64,000 nt of DNA from an uncultured Clostridia bacterium (GTDB taxonomy: Bacteria > Bacillota > Clostridia > Christensenellales > Borkfalkiaceae), in NCBI GenBank assembly GCA_944376295.1, contig CALWCE010000002.1, forward strand, positions 178,417 to 242,416, written 5' to 3'. Numbering within the stretch: the first letter of the stretch is position 1; every line of letters starts with the position of its first letter. The notes below the pieces were generated by a model that saw only the letters and a program-made list of their open reading frames with translations, did not search any database and was not told the DNA's origin. The position numbers and the translations under genes were made by a program. Of this stretch, positions 45,432-53,798 are shown piece after piece.

Positions 45432-46731
45432 ATTGTGCCCTCCTCCGATGATGACTACGGACAGTATAGAACAAATCGAGAGAAAAAGCAACCCAAAAGC
45501 AGGCGTTGAGCGCGATCGCTCCGCCCATGACCCCCATACGCGGCACCAATACGGCCTGCAAGACGACTTTCAGCGCGGCGGCGAGCAGCATAGCGCAGGC
45601 GGCGCGGCTCGCCTTCCCCAGCCCCGTGAGGGAGGAGGCGAGGGTGTCCGTGCCCGCAACGGCGAGCGACGTGAACGCCGTCGCGCGGATGAGGGAGGTA
45701 AGGAGCGCGCGCTCCCCTTCCGCAAGGGCGGGATAGAGGATGTGCGCGATGCGCCCCGCAAAGCAAAAGAGGCACAGTGCACAGGGCAGCACGACAAGAA
45801 GCGCCGCCCCGAGCGCAAAGAGGGCGCGTTTTTTCGCCGCCCGCGTCTCTCCCCGCGCAGAGAGCGCCGCCAGCGAGGGAACGGCGGCCGCCGCAAGCCC
45901 CCGCGCCGCCGAAGCAGGCAGGGCGGCAAGCGCGAACGCTCCCCCCGTGAGCAGCCCGAACGCAAGCACGGCACCCTCCCCTCCCCCCAACAGGCGGGGC
46001 AGGAGCACACTGTCCAAAGCCTGCGAAAGGGGCAGGATACAGGCGGACGCCATCACGGGCAGCACGGCGGGAAGGAGAAAGGAAGCACTCTGCCGCGGCA
46101 TAAGGTCGGGCACTTTGCGCTCCCCGCGCAAAGAGAGCGCAAGATACAGGAGCGCCGCGCCCTCGCTCAGCACGACGGCACCGAGCGCCGCAAGGGCGGC
46201 GGCGTGCGCTTCCCCGCGGAAACAGAGGACGAGAAACACCCCGAGCCCCGCCTTTATCAGCGTTTCGAACACTTCGGAGAGGGCGGAAGTCCCCATCCGC
46301 CGCGCGCCCTGAAAGTAGCCGCGCAGCACGGCGAGCACGCCGCCCAACACGACCGCGGGCGCGAGGATGCGATTCGCGGGCGCAAGAGACGCCCCCTGCA
46401 GCGCGCCGAGGGCGGGCGCGAAGACAAAGAGGAGCGCTCCCCCCGCGCCCCCGAGCAGCGCAAAGAGGCGCAGCCCCGCCAAGAGCGCGCCCCTGCCGCT
46501 CCGTCCCAAAGCCCGCTCCCGCGCAACGGTGCGCGAGAGCGCGTACCCCGCTCCCGACGAGGTCAGCGTGAGGAAGAGGCAGAAGAAGGGCCACGCCATC
46601 TGATACAGCCCCATGCCGAGGGCGGGAAGGAGCGCCGAAAGGGCGATGCGGTACACGGCGCCGATGCCCTTGGAGACGAGCGCCCCCAGCGAGACCGCTG
46701 CCGCCCCGCGCAAAAAGCGAAAGTGTTTCAT
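45298..46731 (-). CDS. YabM/SpoVB-like flippase of the MOP (MATE/MurJ) superfamily
   Basis: A 477-residue polytopic membrane protein with about twelve hydrophobic helices, starting MKHFRFLRGAAAVSLGALVS with an SKG-type signature (VSKGIGAVYRIALSALL) typical of polysaccharide or lipid-II flippases of the SpoVB/YabM group. It is the expected neighbour of yabN. Two oddities: the start is preceded by the 104-bp repeat and has no ribosome binding site, and the last about 45 residues run 134 bases into yabN in another frame, so the normal stop may have been lost. An upstream in-frame ATG (46845) lies inside the repeat and is not credible. Confidence 0.8.
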   Translation of the reverse strand: MKHFRFLRGAAAVSLGALVSKGIGAVYRIALSALLPALGMGLYQMAWPFFCLFLTLTSSGAGYALSRTVARERALGRSGRGALLAGLRLFALLGGAGGALLFVFAPALGALQGASLAPANRILAPAVVLGGVLAVLRGYFQGARRMGTSALSEVFETLIKAGLGVFLVLCFRGEAHAAALAALGAVVLSEGAALLYLALSLRGERKVPDLMPRQSASFLLPAVLPVMASACILPLSQALDSVLLPRLLGGGEGAVLAFGLLTGGAFALAALPASAARGLAAAAVPSLAALSARGETRAAKKRALFALGAALLVVLPCALCLFCFAGRIAHILYPALAEGERALLTSLIRATAFTSLAVAGTDTLASSLTGLGKASRAACAMLLAAALKVVLQAVLVPRMGVMGGAIALNACFWVAFSLDLFYTVRSHHRRRAQYDHDHRSGNARGGALTAGGQLPEGGALRAGARRIARVGAGAERA

Positions 46732-46741
46732 ATGTATAGTA

Positions 46742-46845
46742 TTTCGCGAAAATCTTTTTGCTGACGCAAAAATCTTTCCGCGAGTTTTAAGCAAAAGTAT
46801 TTGCAAATTGAGTGCGCGGGCGCAGGGGAACCCTGCTTGCGCCAT
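46742..46845. repeat. 104-bp repeat, copy 2
   Basis: Identical in reverse complement to 39693-39796. It lies about 10 bases upstream of the yabM-like start codon, replacing the normal ribosome binding region. Confidence 0.9.
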
Positions 46846-47448
46846 TATTTGAGAAGCAAAAGGGAACCCTGCTTGGCTCAGTGATTTTTAGTTCACACTT
46901 TTTTGCATTCTGCAAAAAAGTCGTGAGGGGTAAAGTTTGTTGATTTTAACTTGCTTTTCGCCCGCGCACTGTTTTGTCCTTATTTGACAATAAGTGCCCT
47001 GCGGGTACAAATTGAGTCCCGCAGCGCAAGGCAACCTTGCTTGCAGCATAATTTTAGAGATTCTTTATTATAGCCTCCCCTGTGTAAGGGGCGAGAAAGC
47101 GCTTTCTTGTCTTTCAGGGTTCCCACAAAAATCGCGTAGCGAGTTTTGTGGGAAGAGGAGCGGCAGGCATATCAGGTCATGCGGCAAACGAAGCGCGCCG
47201 CAGACCACAACGCCTTGCCGCGACGAGGTGGGGCTTTGACCGCTTCGAGCTTGGAAATGCCCCATTGTTCGGGGCATTTCAGGGCTCCCGCGCAGATGCG
47301 AAGCAGATGCGTGGGAAGAGGAGCAGCGCGGTCTCTACCGCGCGAGACGGTGGCTTGCCGAAGGCAAGACGGAGGGGTTGTTAAACCCGACACTATGGCA
47401 AAGAGAATAAAAAGCCCCACAAAAATCTCCCCCGCCCCGTAAAGACAG
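46846..47448. repeat. Repeat-rich spacer between the yabM-like gene and the AEC transporter
   Basis: About 600 bases without a gene. It contains a unit AAATTGAGTCCCGCAGCGCA onward (47020-47055) related to the end of the 104-bp repeat and to 39430-39490, a hairpin TTCCCACAAAA / TTTTGTGGGAA (47120-47154), a hairpin GAAATGCCCC / GGGGCATTTC (47254-47280) and a CGCGCGGTCTCTACCGCGCG-like palindrome (about 47327-47345). The last two also occur, inverted, in the gyrA-gyrB spacer. Confidence 0.7.
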
Positions 47449-47477
47449 TTGACAACCGCAAAAAAGCGTGCTATCAT
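47449..47477 (+). promoter_or_regulatory. Sigma-A promoter of the AEC transporter gene
   Basis: TTGACA (47449-47454) and TATCAT (47472-47477) are spaced by 17 bases, 33 nt before the ATG. Confidence 0.75.
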
Positions 47478-47510
47478 GCGGAGCCGAGAAAGAAAAACAA
47501 GGTGACCATC

Positions 47511-48494
47511 ATGCTCGACATCATCATAACCGTGCTCCTCATCATGGCGGTGCTCTTCGCCTTCGCACTCCCGGGCTTTATCCTCCGCAAAACAAACCTC
47601 GTCCGTTCGGACAGTTTGTATTCCGTCTCGAACATCCTTCTGTGCTTTGCGCAGCCCATGCTCATCATCGAAGCGTTCGCCGTCGACCCCGTCGACCCCA
47701 CGAAAGAGACGCTTTTAAACTTTTTATGGGTGCTCCTCTTTTCGTTTGCGGCGCTCTTTCTCACCTTCTTTGCGGCAAAGCTCGTCTTCCTCTATAAGAA
47801 GGGCGAAGCGGAGCGCAAAAAGCGCGATATCCTCGTATTCGTCGGCACCTTCTCCAACTGCGCGTTCGTGGGCATCCCCTTCGTCGACATGTTCACGGGC
47901 GGCGACAGCGAGGCGATGATGTATATCACCGTCTTCAACGTCGCCTTCAATTTGCTCATCTGGACGCTCGGCGCCTACCTCATCACGCAGGATAAAAAAG
48001 AAGTCTCCCTCAAAAAGGCGCTCCTCAACCCCTGCACGGTGGGCTCCGTCATCGGGTTTCTCCTCTTCCTCATCCCTAAGATCAACATCTTCAACATGGA
48101 AGAGGTCGAGGAGCTCCAACAGATCGTCACCTATGCAGGCGGCATGACGGCGCCCCTTTCCATGCTCGTCGTGGGCGTGCGCATGGCGGAACTCTCCCCG
48201 AAGCAGCTCTTCGGCGACAAAGATATCTACCTTGCGGCGTTTACAAGGCTCGTCCTTTCGATGGCGCTCACCTATCTACTCATTCTCCCCTTCAAGCTTG
48301 CGGGGCTGTTCGCGGACGCGCCATATGTGCTTCTCGCGCCCGTCATTGCGATGGCGATGCCGCCCGCAGCGAGCGTCGTCGCCTTTGCCGAAAAGAAGGG
48401 CGGGGAAAAGGAGCTCGCCGCCGCGGCTTACGCGACGGGCACGCTGCTCTCCATTGTCACCCTGCCTGTTGCGATGATGCTGCTCTCGCTCTGA
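47511..48494 (+). CDS. AEC-family (auxin efflux carrier-like) permease
   Basis: A 327-residue integral membrane protein with about ten helices arranged as two five-helix halves, as in the AEC/bile-acid:anion transporter superfamily. Landmarks include LRKTNLV after helix 1, FVGTFSNCAFVGIPF (helix 4 region) and APVIAMAMPPAASVVAFAE near the end, the usual position of conserved prolines. Bacterial members export or import malate, malonate and other organic anions. The ATG at 47511 has AAGGTGA upstream; a GTG three codons earlier lies inside that site. Interrupts the Bacillus-like spoVT-yabM order, in opposite direction. Confidence 0.85.
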   Translation: MLDIIITVLLIMAVLFAFALPGFILRKTNLVRSDSLYSVSNILLCFAQPMLIIEAFAVDPVDPTKETLLNFLWVLLFSFAALFLTFFAAKLVFLYKKGEAERKKRDILVFVGTFSNCAFVGIPFVDMFTGGDSEAMMYITVFNVAFNLLIWTLGAYLITQDKKEVSLKKALLNPCTVGSVIGFLLFLIPKINIFNMEEVEELQQIVTYAGGMTAPLSMLVVGVRMAELSPKQLFGDKDIYLAAFTRLVLSMALTYLLILPFKLAGLFADAPYVLLAPVIAMAMPPAASVVAFAEKKGGEKELAAAAYATGTLLSIVTLPVAMMLLSL

Positions 48495-48524
48495 GCGCCC
48501 CGAAAACCGCATGAAAACGCTGTT

Positions 48525-48570
48525 GCGGCGCGCCCTGCCCCTCTCACTTAGGGCAGGGCGCGCCGCTTTT
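48525..48570. terminator. Terminator between convergent AEC transporter and spoVT genes
   Basis: A 16-bp perfect stem GCGGCGCGCCCTGCCC with its complement, followed by TTTTATT on the plus strand. The spoVT stop codon lies in this tail. Confidence 0.8.
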
Positions 48571-49114
48571 ATTCGAACTGCCCCGCGATGATATCGGACG
48601 TCAGCCGCGCCATCTTGACGGCGGAGGTCTCCATGACGGCGCCCTCGTCCGTTGCGAGCAGCACGACGGCGCCCAGACAATCGCCGCCCGCGACGACGGG
48701 CACGATGACCTGCGCCGTGACGGGAAGTTCGCTCTCCTTGGCGATGGGCAGGATATCGCCGCCCTCCGCCTTGCTCGCAAGATAGCTGCGCCGCTCGCGC
48801 ATGACTTCCGCCATGCGGTCGGAGACGGCTTTGCCGAAAAGCGCCTTTTTGCCCTGCCCGCTCGCCTGCAGCACGCCGTCCGTATCGCAGATGACGGCAA
48901 GATAGCCGCTCTGCTCGCTCAGCGATTTGGCGGTGCCGCGCGCGAACTGCTCGATGGAGGCGATGGGCGAATACTTTTTGAGCATGAGCTCGTCGCGCTC
49001 GGTGAAGAGTTCGAGGGGGTCGCCCTCGCGGATGCGCAGCGTGCGTCGGATCTCTTTGGGGATGACCACCCGCCCCAATTCGTCGATCCTGCGCACGATC
49101 CCCGTTGCTTTCAT
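48569..49114 (-). CDS. spoVT: SpoVT: AbrB-type sporulation transcription factor
   Basis: A 181-residue protein. Residues 1-50 are a swapped-hairpin AbrB DNA-binding domain (MKATGIVRRIDELGRVVIPK, then LRIREGDPLELFTERD). Residues about 55-181 are a GAF-like domain (LAVICDTDGVLQASGQGKK, VIVPVVAGGDCLGAVVLLAT). This is the SpoVT architecture, a forespore regulator of late sporulation genes. The second of two in-frame ATGs (49114) was chosen for spacing from GGAGG. Upstream lies a sigma-G-like promoter and a hairpin that buries the ribosome binding site. The gene suggests that the organism sporulates or did so recently. Confidence 0.9.
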   Translation of the reverse strand: MKATGIVRRIDELGRVVIPKEIRRTLRIREGDPLELFTERDELMLKKYSPIASIEQFARGTAKSLSEQSGYLAVICDTDGVLQASGQGKKALFGKAVSDRMAEVMRERRSYLASKAEGGDILPIAKESELPVTAQVIVPVVAGGDCLGAVVLLATDEGAVMETSAVKMARLTSDIIAGQFE

Positions 49115-49124
49115 AGTCATTTCC

Positions 49125-49152
49125 TCCGTATATCGTCAATATGCGGAGGAAT
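49125..49152 (-). promoter_or_regulatory. Palindrome covering the spoVT ribosome binding site
   Basis: TCCTCCGCATAT and ATATACGGAGGA face each other across five bases with one mismatch. The second arm contains the GGAGG site, so the RNA hairpin could hide it; as DNA it could be an operator. Confidence 0.55.
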
Positions 49153-49166
49153 TTGTTAAATTATGC
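49137..49166 (-). promoter_or_regulatory. spoVT: Candidate sigma-G promoter of spoVT
   Basis: On the minus strand GCATA (49162-49166) and CATATTG (49137-49143) are spaced by 18 bases, close to the forespore sigma-G consensus (GHATR, 18 bases, CATNHTA) with one mismatch. spoVT is a sigma-G gene in Bacillus. Confidence 0.5.
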
Positions 49167-49222
49167 AGAAAAGGAAGGGCGGCGCGCCTGTCCGCAAGGG
49201 ACGGGCGCTCGCTTTTTCTTGT

Positions 49223-50128
49223 TTAGATCCGATGCCTCTTCGCGCGCAAACAGGCGGCGCAGACGAAACAGAGCACAAACAGCAGCGCGACGCCCGCCAG
49301 AATGACCGCCGCGCCCCAGCTGGGGAGCTGCACCCCGAAGAAGTCGATGTACACGGAGAACTCACCCGAAAGGGCGTCCGCAAAGGGCTTGCCCGCGATG
49401 CGCTCCATCTCCCCCAGCGTCCCCTGCATCAGAAAGCCGCGAAAGAGCCCCGCGGAGTAGCTCCCGGGCACAAAGAGCGTGATGTACTGCACCCACTCGG
49501 GGAAGGAACTGATGGGGATATACGCGCCGATGAGGAAGCCCGTCACCGTGCCGACGATGATGTTGATGCCCGTAAACGCCCCTTCCGAATGCAGAAAGCC
49601 CATCAAAAAGACGAGCATCGTCGAGGAGGCCGCCACAGACAAAAGCGCCGTGCCGATCGCGCCGAAGACGTCGGCGGCAGTCAGGAACCAGCTCCCCGAA
49701 AGGGCGAGATAGGCAAAGCAGACACCCAGCACGATGAGCGAGATGACCGCCCCCGCGATGAGCACAGATAAGAAGTATGCGGCAGGCGCCGCCCACGAGG
49801 GAACGGGAGAGGCGAGAAAGTCTGCGGAAACACCCTTGATACGGTCTTGGATCATGGTGCCGCAGGCGCAGAGAGGCACGGTGATGCAGGTGGTCGCCAT
49901 CACGCCCGAGAGCATCCAGCTGTCGCTGAAAGCGCGCACGGCATCGTCCGCCGTCACCCCGAACTCCGCAAGCGCCGCCGCGATGCCGTCCGACTGCATC
50001 CGCCCGATAAAGAGCACATACAGCCCGAGCACGATGAGCGGAGAGAGCAGCGAGAAGAAGACATTCGCCTTATCCCGCAAAAATACTTTTAAGTTGCGCA
50101 TGGTGAGCGCACAGAGTGCCGTGGTCAT
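49223..50128 (-). CDS. ABC-2 type exporter permease
   Basis: A 301-residue membrane protein beginning TALCALTMRNLKVFLRDKAN, the usual cytoplasmic entry helix of ABC-2 permeases, followed by six membrane helices (about 23-43, 76-95, 116-140, 150-180, 185-210 and 272-292). The extracytoplasmic loop after helix 1 is about 30 residues. It overlaps the ATPase gene by four bases (start inside its end), so the two form one transporter. Substrate unknown; drug, antimicrobial peptide or lipid export is typical. Confidence 0.85.
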   Translation of the reverse strand: MTTALCALTMRNLKVFLRDKANVFFSLLSPLIVLGLYVLFIGRMQSDGIAAALAEFGVTADDAVRAFSDSWMLSGVMATTCITVPLCACGTMIQDRIKGVSADFLASPVPSWAAPAAYFLSVLIAGAVISLIVLGVCFAYLALSGSWFLTAADVFGAIGTALLSVAASSTMLVFLMGFLHSEGAFTGINIIVGTVTGFLIGAYIPISSFPEWVQYITLFVPGSYSAGLFRGFLMQGTLGEMERIAGKPFADALSGEFSVYIDFFGVQLPSWGAAVILAGVALLFVLCFVCAACLRAKRHRI

Positions 50129-51042
50129 ACCGTCTCTCCTTTTAACGATCTGCCCGTGACGGTCAGGAACACATCATCCATGCTCCCCTTGACATATTCG
50201 AAATCTTGGCAGAGTTCGGCATATTCCACAAGAAAGGCGCGCGCCCGTTCGGCGCTCCCGCAGGAGACGGTAAGGCAGTTCTCCCCCTCTCCCGCCGCGA
50301 TGCCCGCCGCCTGCAGCTTACCGCGCAGGGCGGGAAGATCGCCATAGAGCTTTAAGGAGCTCTCCGAATACCTGTTCTTGAGCTCCTGCGGGCTTCCGTC
50401 GGCGGCGATGAGTCCGCGGTCTAAGATCATCACGCGGTCGGAGCCGTCCGCCTCTTCCATGTAGTGGGTGGTGAGGAAGACGGTCATCTGCGCCTCATGC
50501 CGCAGCCGCTGCACCGTCTCCCACACCGTGCGGCGCGTCTGCGGATCGAGCCCCGTCGTCGGTTCGTCCAGAAAGAGCAGCTCGGGCGTGTGGATGAGCC
50601 CGCGCGCGATGTCCGCCCGCCGCCGCTGTCCGCCGCTCAGCTTCCCGAAGGGGCGGTCGAGGATATCGGCAAGGGAAAGCATCTCATCGAGCTCCGCAAG
50701 CCGCTTTTTCCACGCCCTGCCGCCCATGCCGTAGAAAGCGGCGCGCGTCAGAAGGTTCTCGCGCACGGTGAGCCTGTCGTCGAGCACCGTCTTCTGGAAG
50801 ACGACGCCCACCCTCCGCTTGATGTCCTGCGCCCTCTTGTCGAGGTCGAAGCCGCAGATGGTGACTCTTCCTTCGTCCTTGGGCAGAATGGAGCAGAGGA
50901 TGTTGATGGTCGTGCTCTTGCCCGCGCCGTTGACGCCGAGGAAGGAAAAGAGGCTCCCCTTCTCCACGCAAAAGGAGATGCCCTTGACGGCATGCGTCCC
51001 TCCGTATGATTTTTTTAGCCCCTCCGCTTGGATGATGTCCAT
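50125..51042 (-). CDS. ABC exporter ATP-binding protein
   Basis: A 305-residue ATPase. Walker A GVNGAGKST is at about 38-46, the Q-loop in VVFQKTVLDDRL, signature KLSGGQRRRADIARGL, Walker B LLFLDEPTTGLDPQ and H-loop LTTHYMEEAD. A C-terminal about 80-residue extension (SSLKLYGDLPALRGKL) is the DrrA-type tail. It pairs with the ABC-2 permease encoded immediately downstream. The upstream region carries a promoter at 51090-51119 and a repeated ATGTAA motif at about 51135-51155 that might bind a regulator. Confidence 0.9.
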   Translation of the reverse strand: MDIIQAEGLKKSYGGTHAVKGISFCVEKGSLFSFLGVNGAGKSTTINILCSILPKDEGRVTICGFDLDKRAQDIKRRVGVVFQKTVLDDRLTVRENLLTRAAFYGMGGRAWKKRLAELDEMLSLADILDRPFGKLSGGQRRRADIARGLIHTPELLFLDEPTTGLDPQTRRTVWETVQRLRHEAQMTVFLTTHYMEEADGSDRVMILDRGLIAADGSPQELKNRYSESSLKLYGDLPALRGKLQAAGIAAGEGENCLTVSCGSAERARAFLVEYAELCQDFEYVKGSMDDVFLTVTGRSLKGETV

Positions 51043-51089
51043 ATCCTCTCCTCTTGTCCGCAGCCTTCAAGGCGCGGCGCTCTGTTTTG

Positions 51090-51119
51090 AGTATATCATA
51101 TGCCCCTGCGCCCTGTCCA
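51090..51119 (-). promoter_or_regulatory. Promoter of the ABC exporter operon
   Basis: On the minus strand TGGACA (51114-51119) and TATACT (51090-51095) are spaced by 18 bases, about 45 nt before the start. Confidence 0.6.
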
Positions 51120-51250
51120 GCGCAGGATGTCATAAAGATGTAACATGGATGTAAAACCCATAACGGCGTTCCGCCGCAAGAGAGATACGCAACTCCGATC
51201 CTGAAACGGGCGCGCCGCTTCCGATCGGGCACAGCCTTATTTTTTGCGCT

Positions 51251-52342
51251 TTATTTCTTGTGTTTTAAGATCTCCACGATGGCGCGCTCGGAGAGGAAGG
51301 GATACAGCCCGCGCGGGATGCGCTCCCCGCGTTCGAGCGCCCCCATGACGAGTCCTTCGAGCGCGTCCTCGGAAAGGAAGGGAGCGAGGGCTATAAGCTG
51401 CCCGCTCCTGACGCCGCCGCGCTCGGCGAGTTTTTTGAGCGTCTCCTGCGATGAGAACGGGGCGAGCGCCGCAAGCTCCCCGCCGTCCGCTTCGGCGAGC
51501 TCCGCCAACGCGTCGAGGTCCTCTTCCGAGAGGAAGGGCGCGAGCGGCACGAGCTCGGAGACGGTATATCCCTCTCCCCGCAGCTCTTCGACGAGTTCGC
51601 TTAGGCGCGCCGACGAGAGGAAGGGCGCGAGCATCACGAGCTCTTTGAGCCGTTTGCTCTTTGCCTTGTCCTTTCTTTTTTCGCCCGATTTTTCCGCGCC
51701 GAGGATATAGACTGTTTTGCCGTCGCGGATATGTGCCCGCGCGCCCCGCCCCGTGCGCTTCCAAAAGGCGTGAAAACGGCGCGGCTCTTCGGTCTCTTCC
51801 TCGATATCCTCGTCTTCGTCGTCTTCCTCGTCGATCTCCTCGTCTCCGCCCTCTTCGTCCTCGATCTCGTCTTCGATATCCTCGTCGAAGTCTTCGTCGT
51901 CGCTCTCCCCCTCGGCTCCCTCTTGGAGGGAGCTGTCGCCAAGCGTTCCTTTCCCCTCGGCTCCCTCTTGGAGGGAGCTGTCGCCGCAGGCGACTGAGGG
52001 AGTCTCGCGGCGAGCGCTTTCCACCGCCTCGTCCAGGACTTCGGGCGTGAGGACGGGCGCGACTTCCGCGATCTCCCCCAGCGAGAGCCCCTGCCCTTCG
52101 CCCTTTGCGAGCTTTTCGACATTGCCCGCCGGGGCGCCGCCGCCCAAAAGCTCTTCGATGGAGCAGCCGAACAGCTCCGCAAGCTCGGGCAGCTTGGAGA
52201 TATCGGGCATGGAATTGCCGCGCTCCCAATTGCTCACCGCCTGAAAGCTGATGCCGAGGGCGTCCGCGAGCTGCATCTGCGTCATGTTGTGCTCTTTGCG
52301 CTTCTGGGAGATGATCCTCCCCACTTTGACCGTATCAAACAT
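51251..52342 (-). CDS. XRE regulator with acidic linker and repeated PFLS units
   Basis: A 363-residue protein in three parts. Residues 8-66 are an XRE/HTH_3 DNA-binding domain (MTQMQLADALGISFQAVSNW). Residues about 105-185 are low complexity: GDSSLQEGAEG occurs twice, then a long run of Asp and Glu. Residues about 200-363 contain five or six short repeats built on LxxLAPFLSxxxLxxL (LVMLAPFLSSARL, LVPLAPFLSEEDL, LAALAPFSSQETL, LIALAPFLSEDAL, LYPFLSERAI). The repeats resemble short helical hairpins that might bind a partner. The doubled GDSSLQEGAEG comes from an intergenic palindrome family inserted in frame. The start has AAAGGAG upstream. Confidence 0.75.
   Translation of the reverse strand: MFDTVKVGRIISQKRKEHNMTQMQLADALGISFQAVSNWERGNSMPDISKLPELAELFGCSIEELLGGGAPAGNVEKLAKGEGQGLSLGEIAEVAPVLTPEVLDEAVESARRETPSVACGDSSLQEGAEGKGTLGDSSLQEGAEGESDDEDFDEDIEDEIEDEEGGDEEIDEEDDEDEDIEEETEEPRRFHAFWKRTGRGARAHIRDGKTVYILGAEKSGEKRKDKAKSKRLKELVMLAPFLSSARLSELVEELRGEGYTVSELVPLAPFLSEEDLDALAELAEADGGELAALAPFSSQETLKKLAERGGVRSGQLIALAPFLSEDALEGLVMGALERGERIPRGLYPFLSERAIVEILKHKK
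51911..52005. repeat. Tandem palindromic element inside the XRE gene
   Basis: Bases 51911-51940 and 51956-51985 are identical (CTCGGCTCCCTCTTGGAGGG onward), a 45-bp period. The second copy continues to 52005 and so reads, on the minus strand, ACTCCCTCAGTCGCCTGCGG onward, matching the intergenic family seen at 39.5 and 52.5 kb. Confidence 0.85.
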
Positions 52343-52387
52343 ATCGTTCTCCTTTTTTTAAGAGGCTTTCCGCCCCTCTGCACCCGA

Positions 52388-52416
52388 ATGATAGCACACG
52401 GCAGGGCGAAATACAA
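52388..52416 (-). promoter_or_regulatory. Promoter of the XRE regulator gene
   Basis: On the minus strand TTGTAT (52411-52416) and TATCAT (52388-52393) are spaced by 17 bases. Confidence 0.65.
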
Positions 52417-52496
52417 TCGAGCAGTGCTTGAATCACGCGAACTCAACTACGGGTTGAGCCCGCCCGAACGCGCAACAGATACAAAAACGCATAAGC

Positions 52497-52526
52497 GCGG
52501 CGCGCGGCGAAAATGCCGCGCGCCGC
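52497..52526. terminator. Hairpin downstream of the aminotransferase gene
   Basis: GCGGCGCGCGGC and its complement form a 12-bp perfect stem with a GAAAAT loop. T-run is weak, so terminator efficiency is uncertain. Confidence 0.5.
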
Positions 52527-52527
52527 C

Positions 52528-52576
52528 ACTCCTTCAGTCTGCTCCGCAGACAGCTCCCTCTCGGAGGGAGCCACGG
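52528..52576. repeat. Intergenic copy of the CTCCCTC/GAGGGAG palindrome family
   Basis: ACTCCTTCAGTCTGCTCCGC onward, ending GAGGGAGCCACGG. It has the same plan as the copy inside the XRE gene: inner hairpin CTGCTCCGCAG and outer CTCCCTC/GAGGGAG. Confidence 0.75.
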
Positions 52577-52622
52577 AAAGCGCCGTCTCCCCTGCCTTCC
52601 CATCCCGAAGGGGCGGAAGGAG

Positions 52623-53798
52623 TCAGCCGAAATATTCCTTCGCGAGCTGTTCGAAGGCGGGAAGGCTATGCTCGATCGTGCTCCTTGCAACACAGTAGGA
52701 AACGCGCACATAGCCCGGAACGCCGAAGCTGTCGGAAGGCACGAGCAGCAGTTCGTACTTTTTCGCCCGCTCGGCAAACGCCTTGGCGTCGGGCTCGGGC
52801 GACTTCACGAAGAGATAGAACGCCCCGTCGGGCTCCACGCACTCAAAGCCGTCCTTTTGGAGCGCGCCGTGGAGAAGATCGCGGTTTTTGCGGTACTCCC
52901 CGATGTCGCTGCTCTTGCCCAGGCACTTCGCGCACACGCGCTGAAAAAGGGCGGGCGCGCAGACGAAGCCGAGGCTCCTGCCCGCGCCGCACACGGCGGC
53001 AAAGATCTCTTTCGCGCCCACGCACGAAGGGCTGACGGCGATATAGCCGATGCGCTCGCCTGCAAGCGAGAGCGACTTCGAGAAGGAATAGCAGAGAACG
53101 GTGTTTTGGTACACATTCATGGGATAGGGCACCTGCTTGCCGTAGGTGAGTTCGCGGTAGGGCTCGTCGGCGATGAGGAAAATGGGCCTTTCTTTGCTCT
53201 TTTCTTCGAGAAGCTCTCCGAGCGCCTTCAGCTCTTCTTCGTCATACACGACGCCCGTGGGGTTGTTGGGCGAATTGACGAGGATGCCCTTCGTATGCTC
53301 GTTGATGGCCCCTTCCACGGCGGCAAGGTCGATATGGAAGCGCGCGTCCGTCTTGACTTCGCGGCAGACGCCCCCCGCCGCCTCGATGAAGACGCGGTAC
53401 TCGGGGAAGTAGGGCGTGAGCACGATGAACTCATCCCCCTCTTCACAAAGAGCATTGAGCGTGATGGTGAGCGACGCCGCCGCCCCGCACGTCATATACA
53501 CGAGATCCGCCGTCATGGGCACGCCGAAGCTCGTCTTGATATAGTTTGCGACGGCATCCCTTACGTCGGGCGCGCCCGCCGCCGACGTATAACCGTGCAG
53601 TACCTCGGCGGGCATCGTCGCAAGCAGGCGGTCGATCTCCTCTCGCACGCAGGCGGGAGAAGGCACGCTGGGGTTGCCGAGCGAGAAATCAAAGACGTTT
53701 TCCCTCCCGATCTCGGCGGCGCGGCGGTTGCCGTACTCGAAGATCTCGCGGATGACGGAGCGCTCCTCACCCAATTTCTGCATCGTTTTGTTCAGCAT
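52623..53798 (-). CDS. PLP-dependent class I/II aminotransferase
   Basis: A 391-residue cytoplasmic enzyme of the aspartate aminotransferase superfamily. Visible are FSLGNPSVPSP near residue 40, the PLP phosphate-binding region TCGAAASLTITLNAL (about 105), VNSPNNPTGVVYDEEE (about 173), ADEPYRELTY with the PLP-ring Asp, and CYSFSKSLSLAGERIGY with the Schiff-base Lys (about 237). The usual C-terminal Arg is in GYVRVSYCV. The substrate pair cannot be assigned from sequence. It stands alone with the SOS operon upstream. Confidence 0.88.
   Translation of the reverse strand: MLNKTMQKLGEERSVIREIFEYGNRRAAEIGRENVFDFSLGNPSVPSPACVREEIDRLLATMPAEVLHGYTSAAGAPDVRDAVANYIKTSFGVPMTADLVYMTCGAAASLTITLNALCEEGDEFIVLTPYFPEYRVFIEAAGGVCREVKTDARFHIDLAAVEGAINEHTKGILVNSPNNPTGVVYDEEELKALGELLEEKSKERPIFLIADEPYRELTYGKQVPYPMNVYQNTVLCYSFSKSLSLAGERIGYIAVSPSCVGAKEIFAAVCGAGRSLGFVCAPALFQRVCAKCLGKSSDIGEYRKNRDLLHGALQKDGFECVEPDGAFYLFVKSPEPDAKAFAERAKKYELLLVPSDSFGVPGYVRVSYCVARSTIEHSLPAFEQLAKEYFG

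Noticed and set aside
45298-46845. Longer N-terminus of the yabM-like protein from the ATG at 46845
   Set aside because: The extra 38 codons are the 104-bp repeat, which is also present, inverted, behind gyrB. They are not part of the flippase family.
51911-51985. CRISPR-like direct repeat
   Set aside because: Only two copies of a 30-bp unit, inside a coding frame, with a 15-base gap; no array and no cas genes.
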